From Panicum virgatum (taxonomy: Eukaryota; Streptophyta; Magnoliopsida; Poales; Poaceae): DNA of 64,000 bases. A model generated the notes under the pieces. That model saw nothing but the letters and a program-made list of their open reading frames with translations. It was not told where the DNA came from and did not search any database. The stretch is taken from contig NC_053149.1 in NCBI RefSeq assembly GCF_016808335.1, positions 16,532,250-16,596,249 of the forward strand, written 5' to 3'. Both the position numbers and the translations under genes were made by a program. How positions within the stretch are numbered: the first letter of the stretch is position 1; each line of letters opens with the position of its first letter. This document shows, piece after piece, positions 49,230 through 60,638 of the stretch.

Positions 49230-49920
49230 TTTATAGGTAAGGCGTCGCGGCGCGTCGCCGAGTGTTCGTCGCTTGCGGAGCGCTCGTTGATGGAGCAGAG
49301 GGCCACAGGCTTCGACGGGACGGGGGAGGGAAGGTCAGCGGCGCGGCGTGCAGGCGAGCACTCAAGGCCGGGCATCGAGCACGGGGGCAGCGGCGCAGCG
49401 AGGCACGCGCGGCGCGCTCGAGTGCCTGCGCTCAGGGCAGGGGAGGGTCAGCGAGGGAGAGAGAGAGGAGAGAGAAAAAGGGAGTGGAGAGAGAAAAACC
49501 AAGGTCAACCGTTTGAGTTAGCCCAAACTCAAGATTTTCTAATGAAACTCGAAAAATTTTGAACACGAAAGTTGTTCAAAATTAAATTTCCTACAACTTT
49601 CCTTTCAGGCAAAACTTCATTTGAGCGATGATTTGGAAGTTTAAAATTTGAATTCAAGTTTAATGATCCCGCTTGTTTTTCGGGGTTAACTCCAAATTTC
49701 ATGTTGTAACTTGAAAAACTTTGAACACGAAAGTTGTTTATCTTGTCAAACTCTATAATTTTTGTTTTGGGCAAAATTTCATTTGAGAAAAGGTGCGAGA
49801 GTTGACTTTTTGGTGTATTTAAACGGAACTCGGCTTTTAAGTAATCACCAAAATAGGGTTTACTGTGTCATTTGATGTTAATGGCATATTTAAACGGTGC
49901 TAAACACCGGAGGTGTTACA
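49230..49920 (-). mobile_element. fragment of a related TGTAACACC-type LTR
   Basis: On minus it begins TGTAACACC at 49920 and shares themes with the large solo LTRs (a CTACAACTTT...TTCATTTGAG-like segment near the start, then GC-rich DNA). The other end is not found and the left limit is approximate. DNA at about 49922-50060 resembles the left part of the hAT element at 59064 (AGTATTCAGTTGAATA-like), so this LTR may have landed in a hAT copy. Confidence 0.5.
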
Positions 49921-50205
49921 GTGGGTCAAATTAGATTCAAGAGTATTCAGTTGAATAATCATTGTTTTTGACAAAAAATATCAAGTATATATAGTGTGTG
50001 TATGGTGTTATGTATATATACTCGAAAATAGGAAAAACAAGCAACTTATACTCTAGCCCAACTCTTCTCCTCAAAACAGGCCGAAAACGTCGATCGCAGC
50101 CCAACTTTTCTCCCCCTAGCCCAATTGGAATTCAAGCATCTTTCTTTACTGAAACCGCGTCGCGGTCCTGGCCAGGGAGATGGGCCACGTAGGCCGGAAA
50201 ACATC

Positions 50206-50231
50206 GGCCGTCGGATTGCGATCCGACGGCC
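50206..50231. repeat. perfect 11-bp inverted repeat
   Basis: GGCCGTCGGAT and ATCCGACGGCC are separated by TGCG. It can form a stable hairpin and is probably part of a transposon end. Confidence 0.75.
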
Positions 50232-50239
50232 AGAAATAG

Positions 50240-50626
50240 ATAGGGACGTAAATTTTGCAAAAAAACCCCGAGCTTTATTAAAATGAACACGGAGTCCATC
50301 AATTTAATGAAAAACCCCTCGGACTTTGTGGAGCCTTACTTTACAAAAAAACCCTGAACTTTTAGTAATCGTGTCGTACTCCGTGAATTTTGTAAAAAAA
50401 ACCCTGGACTTTGTTAAAATGATTCTGAAGTCCATCAATTTTATGAAAACCCCCTTGAACTTTTCAGTAATCGACCGGTACTCCGTCGACGACAAATTTA
50501 CCAAATAACCCATGCAGTCTACCAATTTTACGAAAATCCCCCCGGACTTTTTGCAGTTCAATTTTTTAAAATAAAACTGAACTGGAGGGCATATTTCTGC
50601 GCGGCAACGCCGCGCAATGTTCTAGT
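50240..50626 (+). mobile_element. 3' part of a Helitron
   Basis: Ends with a GC-rich hairpin GCGCGGC-AAC-GCCGCGC (50600-50616), six bases, then CTAG at 50623-50626 followed by T. This is the diagnostic hairpin plus CTRR|T terminus of plant Helitrons. The preceding DNA contains diverged repeats of an AAAAAACCCTGGACTTT-like unit at 50255-50550. The 5' TC end was not located, so the length is unknown. Confidence 0.72.
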
Positions 50627-50627
50627 G

Positions 50628-51339
50628 ATGACTGAAGCCGTGATGGGAACATATAAGAATACACCCTCACAGTGGTTACACGGCACAGGCGGCGCGCAGC
50701 AGATGGACTTGGTGCCGGGACAATATGTGGGTGCGGCCGTGCAGGTTGTGTGACCTCATACACAACATGCTTAAAAAGGTAGTAATATGTACAATAAAGT
50801 TTTTTGTTTTGGTAGGAATTTGGATATGGTAATTTCACCGATATTATGATTTGCCGACGACTCAAGTCTTTTGAGGTTGTCCATAGAGTTAGAGTTGTGC
50901 GCGTGTATTCATATATGTGAGTTTGTATACGCGTATGTGAACATCTGTATATGAGCATATGTATTTGTACTAAGTTTGAAAAAAATATTTTGGTTGGCAA
51001 CATTTCAAATGCACCAGCAATTCACTTCCATGTAGAACCATATACCCATGAGCTTAACAAAATAGCGATGCTTCTGTTCAGTCACTGCATTAACATTGAG
51101 CCTCCATATCAATTGCGATTGTTGCACGGCTCAAAAAGAATAATGATTTTATTCTTGTATGAGCCCGCTCATGCATGTTAAAGCCTCACCAGTTCTATTT
51201 AGGCCTAAATTTAATATTCATTTTTGGACAATATTGCCCCAACAGTTCCATCAGGCCAATCTATCTATCTATAGTATTGTATAGTATCTATACAGCTCAC
51301 TTCATCCCTAGTAACTGCATTTAGCTACAACTGCCCATT
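50628..51339. other. intergenic, no gene seen
   Basis: No supported gene. A short CTAT microsatellite-like stretch lies at about 51261. Confidence 0.45.
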
Positions 51340-51890
51340 TAGCTACATTCCACATGAATCACTTTTAAAATTGCTCATTTTAAGATCTTGTGTTCTACTG
51401 ATCCACTCATGTTAGATACTATAGTAATAATCATTTGATGCTACAACTTAACTAGTTATAATGCGGTACATGTTCTTAAATAATGAAAAATTTATCTTGG
51501 TACCAAACTTGTCCTAGTGGCTCATATAGTTTATCAAACTCGTGAGGTAGTTATTTAGTCACTGAACCTGTGTAATTCTATCCATTGATGCCAAGTAGTT
51601 TCGCTGCCCTACATCTGGAATGGACGCTAACTTGATAATTAGTCCACAACTAAGCGTGAAAGTGCTTTTATATTATTATATTTTCAGTTAAATTGTTAAA
51701 ATGAACACCATTTTGGTTCAGAACTTCTTGAGTTCTCATTCCAAATAAGTTGTCCTGCACAAGCTTATTAGACATGAAAGCATTCGAATCAAAATTGTGT
51801 TGTTTGCTGGTTAGCCATCTCTTGGTTTGAAGGAATCTTCTAGAAAATGCAAAAAAGTCCGGTGAGCGCTTGGTATGTTTGTTACTGTTT
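51340..51890. repeat. non-coding duplicated block, copy B
   Basis: Diverged direct copy of 44228-44812, about 7.1 kb away and in the same orientation; it lacks the GGCCGGCC element that follows copy A. Confidence 0.75.
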
Positions 51891-52905
51891 TTTTTAATTC
51901 AAAGTATCTTACATGTCCCCCCTCGTGCATAATATGAATTATGTAATTTAAAATAAGAGAAAGTTCAAATTACTCCCTCAAGTATGGCCAAAATCTGGAT
52001 AAACTATGTTTTGTTTAATTTAACCCCACAACTATATAAATTGGTCCAAATATTAGAGGGCAATTAGGTTGCCGGCCATAAATGGCCACGCCCCAAGTTT
52101 GGCGCCGAATGTTAGCCAGAAAAAATCGATGCCTGAGGCCTGTCTCAGTGCACAGTTTAATGGCACAGTTATTTAAATTGAAAACTAGGTAACAGCGACA
52201 GATGAATTTTATGGTGATAAAACTCTATCCTTCTTTCTCATTATCATGTCAGTAAAATTGATTATATTTAATGTCACAGAACCCTTCATAAAATCTCTAT
52301 TAAAACTGGCCTAAGAAGGTACCATATGGCGTGAAAAACACCTGCAAAAGCTATGGCAGCCAAATCTTAATCACCAACCAAACAAACGCATTGATTTGAG
52401 TGGCTGCTAAACTTTATGGCGTGGCTGGTTATGGTGTGCAACCAAACAAGCCCTATATCCCATACATGTCCAAATGATCGGATTGGAACTGCACCAATTG
52501 CTTTTTTAAATGATCTCTATACGCCCGGCCACAGGCGTGCTCGTTTTCTTCAAACAAAAAAACATCAAAGTGAGAGCATCCTAGCGTGTACCATGATGCT
52601 AATGCTTCAAATCATTCAATCCGGCTCGTAAAAAGCCGACTGATTTCGGTTAATTCAATAGTATTTTGTGAAAAAAATAAATTGAAATAAGTAAAAATCA
52701 GATAAGCTGTGAAAGCAGTGAATGTCGTGTCACCGTCGATGCTCAATTTTGAGTTTCTCCTGCAGTGTCGAGCATTGGTTTGGTGGGACCTCAAATGCAT
52801 TAAACTACTAAAATCCTGTAGCAATATATCTTCTTGTAGCTATTTACTATTTTCTCAGTTATTTATTCCGCAAGCACCGAAACTAGTATCTGCATTTTTA
52901 ACAGA
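51891..52905. other. intergenic with a possible MITE
   Basis: A segment at about 52143-52312 has weak inverted ends (GGCCTGTCTCAGTG and TTAAAACTGGCC) resembling the MITE at 25991-26179. No gene seen. Confidence 0.4.
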
Positions 52906-53249
52906 GGCCATGTTTATATTTCAAAACGAAAAATGTAAATTTTTTATAAATTGCTTGCATGCTATACTAAATGTAGTCAAAAAGTAAATCGCATTACACC
53001 AATGAACTGTAAATCGCGAGACAAATCTAATGAGTCTAATTAGGGCGTGATTAGACACTAAAGTGCTACAGTAATGCTACAATAAATAAACTATAATGAT
53101 GGTCTAATTATGCTCATTAGATTTGTCTCGTAGTTACCAGACGAGATCTGTAATTAATTTTGTAATTAGCCTATATTTAATACTTCAAATATTAAAAATT
53201 TCCTTTAAAAACACAAAAATACAAAATGCAAAATAAACTAAACACATCC
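52906..53249. mobile_element. Tourist-like MITE, 344 bp
   Basis: Ends GGCCATGTTTATATTTC and, inverted, GGATGTGTTTAGTTTA, with an exact 3-bp duplication AGA (52903-52905, 53250-53252). Same family as 14335-14667. Confidence 0.85.
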
Positions 53250-53495
53250 AGAATCTTTTGTTCAGGCATTCGTACTCACAGGGGTAAAACCGATGCGCAG
53301 TTTTTCTCTTTCTTGTTCCAGCATCGTTTTTCTACCACGCTGACCAATTCCTTTTTGTCCTACTAAATACCCCCACCTATTATTGGTGGTGCAAAGAGAA
53401 ATAGGTTTTATTTAAAAAACTTATATTTAACTAGGGATGGTAATGGATCATGATTTTAGTGGTCTTTTCACGATCCAACTTGATCTTTATACATT

Positions 53496-54287
53496 CACTA
53501 CTACACAAATCTTAATTGAGGCGGAAAAAAGCATTAACTGAGGTGATTTATTCAGCCGTCTCAAATGTATAGTCACAATTAATATGACATTAACTGAGGC
53601 AGTTAGCTGCCCGCCTCAGTTAATCAAATACAAAAAGCAAAAAAGGGGGCGTCCCTTCAAGCCCATCTTCGATCCGCCAAGCCATCGGGGGATCCGCTGC
53701 TCACCCTCCGCGCCCGTCCGAGGCCGCTGTCGCCGTCCGCCGTGCACGGCCGCCGCTGCCCGCCCGCGCGGCCGCTGCCGCCCTCCACACCCGGATCCTC
53801 CGCTCCTGGCGGGAGGAGAGGGCCCTCCGCGCCTGCCTGAGGCCTCCGTGCACGGCCACCGCTGCCCGCTCGCGCGCGAACATGTTGCCCTCTGCTGCCC
53901 TCCACGCCCGGATCTGCAGCTCGTTGAGCTCTTCAGTAGCACCCTCACCCGCGCCAGCGAGCACGTCGTGGCCTCCCTCATAGAGCACGTAGGCGAATGG
54001 AGAGGGAGGGAGAGAAGTGGATCTGAGATGAGAAGGGAGGGTCTTGGGCTGGGTTGGGCTTTTACGTTTTGACAACAATTAACTGAGGCGGTTCTTGTAA
54101 TTTGTCCGCCTAAAAAAATAGGTGTATTAATAGAGGCGGTCATCGTAACTACGACAGCCTCTATTAATTGATTTTGTGAGGCGGTTTTTGAAACCGCCTC
54201 AGTTAATTAAAAATGACCGCCTCTGTTAATGTTGAGCGCCTCATAGCTCCAAAAAAAGATCGTTGTTAATCAATTTTTGTAGTAGTG
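53496..54287. mobile_element. non-autonomous CACTA (En/Spm) element, 792 bp
   Basis: Ends CACTACTACACAAAT and ATTTTTGTAGTAGTG, with an exact 3-bp duplication ATT (53493-53495, 54288-54290). Subterminal TTAACTGAGGCGG-type motifs recur in both orientations about ten times, as expected for transposase-binding repeats. The GC-rich centre (53700-53990) has ORFs but no domain. Flanking TAGGGATGGTAATGG at 53432 and a weak inverse near 54375 suggest the target was an older hAT MITE. Confidence 0.9.
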
Positions 54288-54383
54288 ATTTTTAGCTCAA
54301 AATTGTACTACTATAGAATTAGAGCCCATTTTTAAGGCCTATCCCTTAAATTATCCTAGTTAAATTTCAAATCCTTTACCACA

Positions 54384-54590
54384 GCCACGTTTAGTTAGTA
54401 AAAAATTTTAGTTAATGTAGTATTTTTGTTAGTATTTGACAATTAATATCTAATTATAAATTAATTAGATTTAAAAGATTGGTCTCATTATTTATAGTTA
54501 AACTTTGTAATTAATTATTTTTTGAACTATATCTAATATTCATGTATGCAGAGATTCGACTGTAGGAATTTTTTGGAACTAAACAAATCC
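54384..54590. mobile_element. Tourist-like MITE of the TGTTTAGTTC family
   Basis: Degenerate inverted ends (GCCACGTTTAGTTAG and TTGGAACTAAACAAATCC) and an interior shared with 60173-60403 and 60407-60638 (TTTGACAATTAATATCTAAT-like). The target duplication is unclear. Confidence 0.65.
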
Positions 54591-54932
54591 AACTCTGCGC
54601 GACGGGTGAGCCTCGTTCTACAGAAAGCCGGAAGCTTCACGATGACAAACGTGCCGACTTCCCAAGAAAGAAAAGGAATCAGCCAACCAGGGACCTTCCA
54701 ACCCGGCGGCGGCCACAGACGGACTCTCACCTCCCCCGCCCACAGCGGATCCAACGATCCGATGACGCATGCAGTGACGCTAATTCCGGGCAGCCCCGGG
54801 CAGCGCGGACGGTCTCCTGATACGACCCGGCTGTCACAGTCAGATAACCAATAGCCTCACGACACGTGCTCCTCGTCTGACCCGTATGAGTCGAACCGCC
54901 TCATCTCCGCCGTCCGCCTTCCCCAACCGGGC

Positions 54933-55232
54933 GATAAATACCTATCTCTCCATGGCTAGCCGCGTTCCCCTCCTGCACGCAACCTCTCCCCCCCCCCCTC
55001 CCCCTCATCCGTGCCCCCGTGGTGTCGAACCCCCTGCCCTCTTCGCGGAACGGTGAGTTGCTTTGTTTCAATTTGTTCGAAAAAATCCGTTTGTTTGCTG
55101 ATGCGCAGGCTCAGCTCTGACCCGTGGATCAGCGTGCTGCCGGGTGAATCGAGCTGCGGTGGCCTCGATCTGGACCTGCGCACCGAGGCTACGGATCCTC
55201 GTCCATGGCGATCTGGAATCTGCATAGGTTAG
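54933..55232 (+). CDS. candidate short spliced gene or gene 5' end, unrecognised
   Basis: CCAATAG, a CACGTG (about 54864) and a TATA-like ATAAATA (about 54935) precede an ATG at 54952. A frame starting MASRVPLLHATSPPP could splice from GAACG|GTGAG (about 55053) to GCGCAG|GCTC (about 55109), continuing LSSDPWISVLPGESSCGG to a TAG at 55232. That would give about 76 residues. I know no family for it. It could be the first exons of a degraded gene or a leader with upstream ORFs. A third GC-rich block at 55330-55460 may be another exon. Evidence is promoter-like context and splice motifs only. Confidence 0.3.
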
Positions 55233-57256
55233 TACTTGACCCCTTGATTCTTGTATTCTTGTGGTTTCGTGTTGGGGGCCATCTCGCCGTCGCATGTGCT
55301 CATCTGCTGCGTTTCGTTGTTTCGGCTTTCAGATCAGGCGGGCCGCGGCGTGACCGGATTGCTACTAGGTGGGCTGGAGGGCGCGGTGGAGTTGCCAGGG
55401 CATAGCCGGCCGGCGGGGACTTCTTCCTCTGCTCCACCGCGCGGGATCTCTCTGAGCTGATAATTATTGGATGAATTTCGATAATTATTAGTAGATCTAA
55501 GAGGTGCGAACCGTGCCGCCTTGAAGAGGCGAGGTAAGGTGAAGCATGTAAGAGTCGTCGTTGAGTCGGCGTGCGTTGAGGGCACAAAAAAAAGAAAAAA
55601 AATGTGACCTGAGAGAGGCCTTTGCCATGATGGGTGCGCTCGCATGGCAGGCCACGGTAATAAATAAGATATTCTTGTGTCCCGGGGAGGAGATCGCACG
55701 GGGGTTGATTTTTTTTGGCCCCGGGTTCTCCTCCCCCTTGGTGTCCCTGTCCCCGTTGCTTTGTGTTCCTCCGCTGCTCCTCTGCGCTACGGAACTCGTG
55801 CATCATCTATCTCGGCGCCACTGCAAAAAATCTGGAGCTCCAGCGATACTCAAGGTACAATCGGTAATTTTAGTATGTATGCAATTTCCTTCGTTCTTTG
55901 TTCTTCGCAACGCTTTAATTTTGTCATCTCGTGAACTAGCGTTGAGATAGCCTTTAAGCACCGTGAATAACCCTCATCCACTTTACTCGAACCAGTTGTC
56001 AAGATACGAAACTTCAATGGCTCCCAGGACCCTCAAAAGATCACTTATGCTACAAATTTTCAAGAAACCAGTAAGCAAACATCCAAAATTTTTGATGCAC
56101 TGATGGTTAACTCTATTCATTACCTCGGATCACCGAGACGACACAAAACACAATGGATACGTATTTCATTACCACCGAATTTATACAATTATGAATTTGA
56201 TTTCGCGCTGTCATCCACTGCAATTTTTTTGTTTATTGCACGTGTACTTATGTATTTGAGTATTACAATATATATTGATTTGGAACACTGGAACATCTCT
56301 TTTTGGTCTAGTACTTAGTATTTGTTTGTTAATCCGTAGCAACTGTAGGGCTTGTCGAGGGTTTCGGAGTTGTTGGATGGACTGTACTATTGGTGTTTTA
56401 TCTTGTTTATTAAGCACTATCAATTGTTGGGTTTGTAGAGGGTTTCAAAATTGCTGTATATGCTGCTATTATCATGTGCATGCGTACCTACGAAGAAAGG
56501 AGGCTGGTGATGGAGCTGATGGAGTTCTGCACGAGCTGAAGATGCTGGCAATATGAACCTGAAGATTATTACGAACTCAACAATATGAACAATGCGGTTT
56601 GTTGCTTTACCTGGTGGTGTTAAGCGTGACCCAAATACCAGGTGTTTGTTCAGTACTTTGAATCTAAATCTCATTGCTGGTGCTTGTACTATTACTCCAT
56701 TTATTCAGGCAGTTACTCCATTTAGAAGTTGGGGACACTGGGTTACCAGGATATTCCGTTGACGAGGGTTGTAACAAATTTGTGTTCAATTTGCTGAGGC
56801 TTTGGAGTTAAGCCATGAGCAGTGGACTGTGTTCAATTTGCTGAGGCTTTGGAGTTAAGCCATGAGCAGTGGTGATGGACTTAATCAGATTAAAGGTGGG
56901 TTGGAAAGTCGATGACAAATAATTAAGGTAAAATTGGCCTGGCATCTGTAAGGTTAAAATTGTTACCGTCGCTTGTAAACTTACGCTGGATTGCACCCAC
57001 CCAGTGATTTCAGTCATTTCCATGTTTCACGAGACTTGAATCCTGCACTTTTGGCGGCAGTAGTAGCAGCAGAGGTGTGTTGCAATTCATCGGGGCAGCT
57101 TATTTATTTGTTGCAATTTTGAGATTAATTATGGATTAATTAGATTTATCTTGCATTACAATTCTTTTGTGCAAAAAGTTTTGTATATAAATTTTATTTA
57201 AAATTCCTAAATGGCAAGATTTTTTTTTTAATTTTTTTGCCAAAAGATCTAAACAC
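55233..57256. other. no clear gene; 47-bp tandem duplication
   Basis: Possible transcribed flank of the candidate at 54952. A 47-bp unit (TGTGTTCAATTTGCTGAGGC...) is tandemly duplicated at 56781-56872. Since 47 is not a multiple of three and no long frame exists, it is non-coding. Confidence 0.45.
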
Positions 57257-57271
57257 CCTATAAGCTGAATG

Positions 57272-57482
57272 TTTTTTTTTTGAGATTCCTATACTAGGGT
57301 ACAAGTTGAAGAATCTTAACACCCCTGTAGACGCACACTGCATACACGCACTCACACCTCATTCAACACCTTTCTAAAGGGAATTAAGACCTACAATCTA
57401 TCCTCTAGAGAAACCAGTTCATGTGAGAATCGTGGGCGAGCCTGCCACTCGAGCGTTAACCGACCGAGCTACCGCTCGTCCT
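57272..57482 (-). mobile_element. tRNA-derived SINE (Au-like)
   Basis: On minus it starts near GAGCGGTAGCTCGGTCGG, an RNA polymerase III A-box, with a degenerate B-box, and ends in a run of A (T run at 57272-57281). It has a 15-bp target duplication CCTATAAGCTGAAYG (57257-57271, 57483-57497) with one mismatch. About 211 bp. The Au name is from memory of the A-box sequence. Confidence 0.82.
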
Positions 57483-57497
57483 CCTATAAGCTGAACG

Positions 57498-58304
57498 TTG
57501 GGAGTAGGGGGGTGACCCTTACTAATAGTTCCCTAGATATATGATAGTTATGCTCTTATACTTTTTCTAACCGAGTAAAATTAAATGCAAATGTGGATTT
57601 TCGTAACTGAATGTTACGAGATCAGCATTTATGTGATCATAACATGATTTTGGTTCACTTTGCCAATAATGAATAATTTCAAATGTGTAGTTTAACTTTT
57701 AAGCAGAGGTACCAAACTAAAATTGGAAGGTAGTTTTGGGATGCCGGGGTTTAAAGGTTTCACAAATCATTTAACGGTTGGTAATTTTCGTCACCATGTT
57801 GATTCCATGTAGCTATTGGAGCCTCGTTTGGAAATGCGGATCTTTCCTCAGCACGGTGAGGTCATCCATTGACTGTCAGCCCAGGCGGCGGTCAAGGATG
57901 GAAGGTGGTTCGATTCCACCAAGATTCCTTAGTTGTAATTTATTGCTCTCTGTAGCTTAATTTACTATTTGCTCTTGTGTTTTCAACTTAATAACAAGCT
58001 CTATTTAACTATCATAAATTAGCCTTGCTTATCATGAGCATATTTAACTTGATTCTGTTTCATATTTTTTTAATATGTTCCTTATAAGACCTGACTCTTT
58101 ATTCTTCATATGTAAACCTGAAACGAATAATTTTAAGATTAATTTATTCTTCTAAACTGCCTTTTTGTAGGTAAAAGAAAGAAAAAAAATCAAAGTGGAA
58201 GCTCAGAGTAAGAACCGTGACAGAGTTGTGAAAATAAATAACAAAAGGTGCATTGGAAAGCATGAGATTGGGGTACTTAAATTTATCGTGGTCGCTGTAA
58301 CTAA
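57498..58304. other. intergenic, contains a tRNA-like fold
   Basis: AT-rich, without protein-coding support. See the tRNA-like element at 57838-57927. Confidence 0.4.
57838..57927 (+). other. tRNA-like cloverleaf, possibly a pseudo-tRNA
   Basis: GGATCTT can pair with AAGATTC (one G-U). A D-arm-like CCTC/GAGG stem and a perfect T arm GGTGG-TTCGATT-CCACC, with a B-box GGTTCGATTCC, are present. The anticodon-like stem CATCC/GGATG encloses 28 nt instead of seven, itself containing TTGAC/GTCAA. It would need an intron to be a tRNA, and matches none I know, so a pseudogene or chance fold is likely. Confidence 0.25.
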
Positions 58305-58307
58305 CAT

Positions 58308-58557
58308 GGGCTTTGTTTAGATTCAAAATGCAAAATTTAAAATTTTTGTAAATCGCTTGCATGGTGTACTAAATGTAGTTAAAAAATAAATCTCATTATA
58401 CAAATGGACTGTAAATCGCGAGACGAATCTAATGAGTCTAATTATGACGTTTCGTAGTTTACATACGAGATCGATCTGTAATTAGTTTATATTTAATACT
58501 TCAAATATTGAAGATTTTTTTCCAAAAATACAAAATACAAAGTGATCTAAACACACT
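58308..58557. mobile_element. Tourist-like MITE, internally deleted, 250 bp
   Basis: Ends GGGCTTTGTTTAGATTC and, inverted, AGTGTGTTTAGATC. It has an exact CAT duplication (58305-58307, 58558-58560). Same family as 14335-14667 and 52906-53249, but lacking about 90 bp of the centre. Confidence 0.83.
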
Positions 58558-58560
58558 CAT

Positions 58561-59055
58561 AGTGACATGAAACTAAGTCCATAAGCTGAGTCTAGCTCTT
58601 ATCATCAAGCGCGGTGAGGACGGCATCCACGCGGTGGTTGGAGTTAGATTTTGCTTTAATCAAGAGCTTGCGGAGATTTTGGTCGAAAAGAGGACTCTGT
58701 TTCGGCACTGCGCGGGACCTTGAGCTCTGAAAGTCTGTTGAGAGGAGTTGCCGAAGAGGAGGCTGTCATGAACCAGAAGTCATCTGTTGTTTCTAGTTCG
58801 TCTGTTGTCTTTGGAGATGAGCGAGATAAGTCTGAAGAAGAATGTTAGCGTGCGTGAGATATAACGTGAGCAGAGACGTAGAGGAGGCGGCAAGGAAGAA
58901 CAGGGTGACCGGCTGCGTCCGGAGGAGTTGGCGGCGGATGTCCTTGGACTATTGTATCAGCCGGTTTATTCTGGTTCTAAAGCTGAATTCTATTACTCGG
59001 TTGAGAGACCTCGTTAAATCTGAGTGAAAGTAAACACCTCAAATACTCTGATCGT
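58561..59055. other. no gene seen
   Basis: Moderately GC-rich DNA with several short frames and in-frame stops. It may be a decayed coding fragment, but nothing is recognisable. Confidence 0.35.
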
Positions 59056-59063
59056 GTCAGAGG

Positions 59064-60015
59064 CAGGGGCGGGTCCAGCATGTACCAAGGGTATTCAACT
59101 GAATACTCATTATTTTTGTAACAAAATTTTATATATGTAGTGTATTTGTCAAGTATATAAAGGAAAAATAACAGCATAATGGTATAACAGCGTGGGAAAA
59201 TAGGAAGTAGGCCAACTTCACCTCCCACTGACCGGCCCACGTTACCCCACGGCCCACGACACCCCCCGACCCACCCGACCCACGTTACTCGCACGCCTAG
59301 ACTCCAGCTCCCGATTCCGCCAATCCCCATCCCCGCCAGAAACCCTAGGCGGCGGCAGCGCTTGGCTTCGCACAGCAACGAGTAAGTGGCCGGCGGCCAG
59401 TGGAGCTCGACGGTAACCGGGCGAGGGGCGAGGGCGGCGTGTAGAGTGCTAGCCTGTGCCGTTACGGAGTTGTAGAGGGCAAGCGCACCGCGCGGCCAGG
59501 CATGGACGACTCCGGGAAGGGAAGACGCGCTGCGTGGTCAGGGAGGGATGGCAGGGGCTCGGCGATGCGCGGTACCGCGGCGGCATCGGCTCCAGCTGCG
59601 CCGCCTTGGATTCTCCCGGTCACCCATTCTCCTTTCTCTAGCATACCGCACGGTGACGTTCCGATCTGTGAACAGTAGGGTGAGAAATTATTTTTGTTTT
59701 CGTGAGTTTGTAAGTTATTTTTGCTAATTGGCTTCCTATGTTAAATATATTATTGCTTACAATTTGTAAATAACACTCCGGAACTTGAGTAATTTTATAG
59801 TTCTATATGTTGAATAATTTCGAGCTAGGATTTCAAGGTTATGAATCTATAATTCGAAGCCCAATTGTGTGTTACATTTCGTGTATATTATGTAATTAGT
59901 ATGGTGTGGTGCTGCAATCAATTACATTTGCTAAAAATTAGAATTTGGACTGTCAAAATAAATTTACCCTCCAAAATTTTAAATACCCATTCTCCAAATC
60001 CTATACCCGTCCCTG
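59064..60015. mobile_element. non-autonomous hAT element, 952 bp
   Basis: Ends CAGGGGCGGGTCC and ACCCGTCCCTG are inverted, with an exact 8-bp duplication GTCAGAGG (59056-59063, 60016-60023). The GC-rich part at 59220-59640 may be the 5' leader of a lost transposase gene. No transposase frame is present. Confidence 0.88.
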
Positions 60016-60172
60016 GTCAGAGGCCATCACATCATGGTGCAGGAGCAGGACTTTGCTGGACTACAGTGCGGATCTTGCCTCCCCTATTCCACGTTCAAGC
60101 TTGATTAGGGAGGCCGTGTTTGGTTGGCCGTGAAAAAGTTTTCAAGAAAACTTTTCGGCCCTTTGACCACTG

Positions 60173-60403
60173 GGCCTGTTTAGTTCGCGAATTTTTTTAG
60201 ATTTAGATACTGTAGCATTTTCGTTGTTATTTGACAATTAATGTCCGATTATGGACTAATTGAGCTTAAAAAATTCGTCTCGTCATTTATAGTTGAACTG
60301 TATAATTAGTTATTTTTTCTACTGCATTTAATGTTTCATGCATGTGTCCAAAGATTCGATGTGATAAGTACTGTAGGAAAATTTTTGGGAAATAAACAAG
60401 GCC
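60173..60403. mobile_element. nested Tourist-like MITE A, 231 bp
   Basis: Ends GGCCTGTTTAGTTCGCG and AAATAAACAAGGCC. About 80% alike with the adjacent MITE B and in the same orientation. Confidence 0.72.
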
Positions 60404-60406
60404 TAA

Positions 60407-60638
60407 GGCTGTGTTTAGTTCGTGAAATTTTTTGGATTTAGGTATTGTAGCACTTTCGTTGTTATTTGGCAATTAATATCCAATCATGGACTAATTAGGC
60501 TTAAAAGATTCATCTCGTAATGTAGTTGAACTGTGTAATTAATTATTTCTTTCAACTGCATTTAATACTTCATGCATATGTCCGAAGATTCGATGTGACG
60601 GGTACTGTAGGAAAAATTTTTGGGAACCAAACATGGCC
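60407..60638. mobile_element. nested Tourist-like MITE B, 232 bp
   Basis: Ends GGCTGTGTTTAGTTCGTG and GGAACCAAACATGGCC, with an exact TAA duplication (60404-60406, 60639-60641). Only three bases separate it from MITE A. Confidence 0.85.

Noticed and set aside
53584..54143. ORFs of 162 and 175 codons in the CACTA element
   Set aside because: GC-rich, overlapping on both strands, no TNP-type domain.
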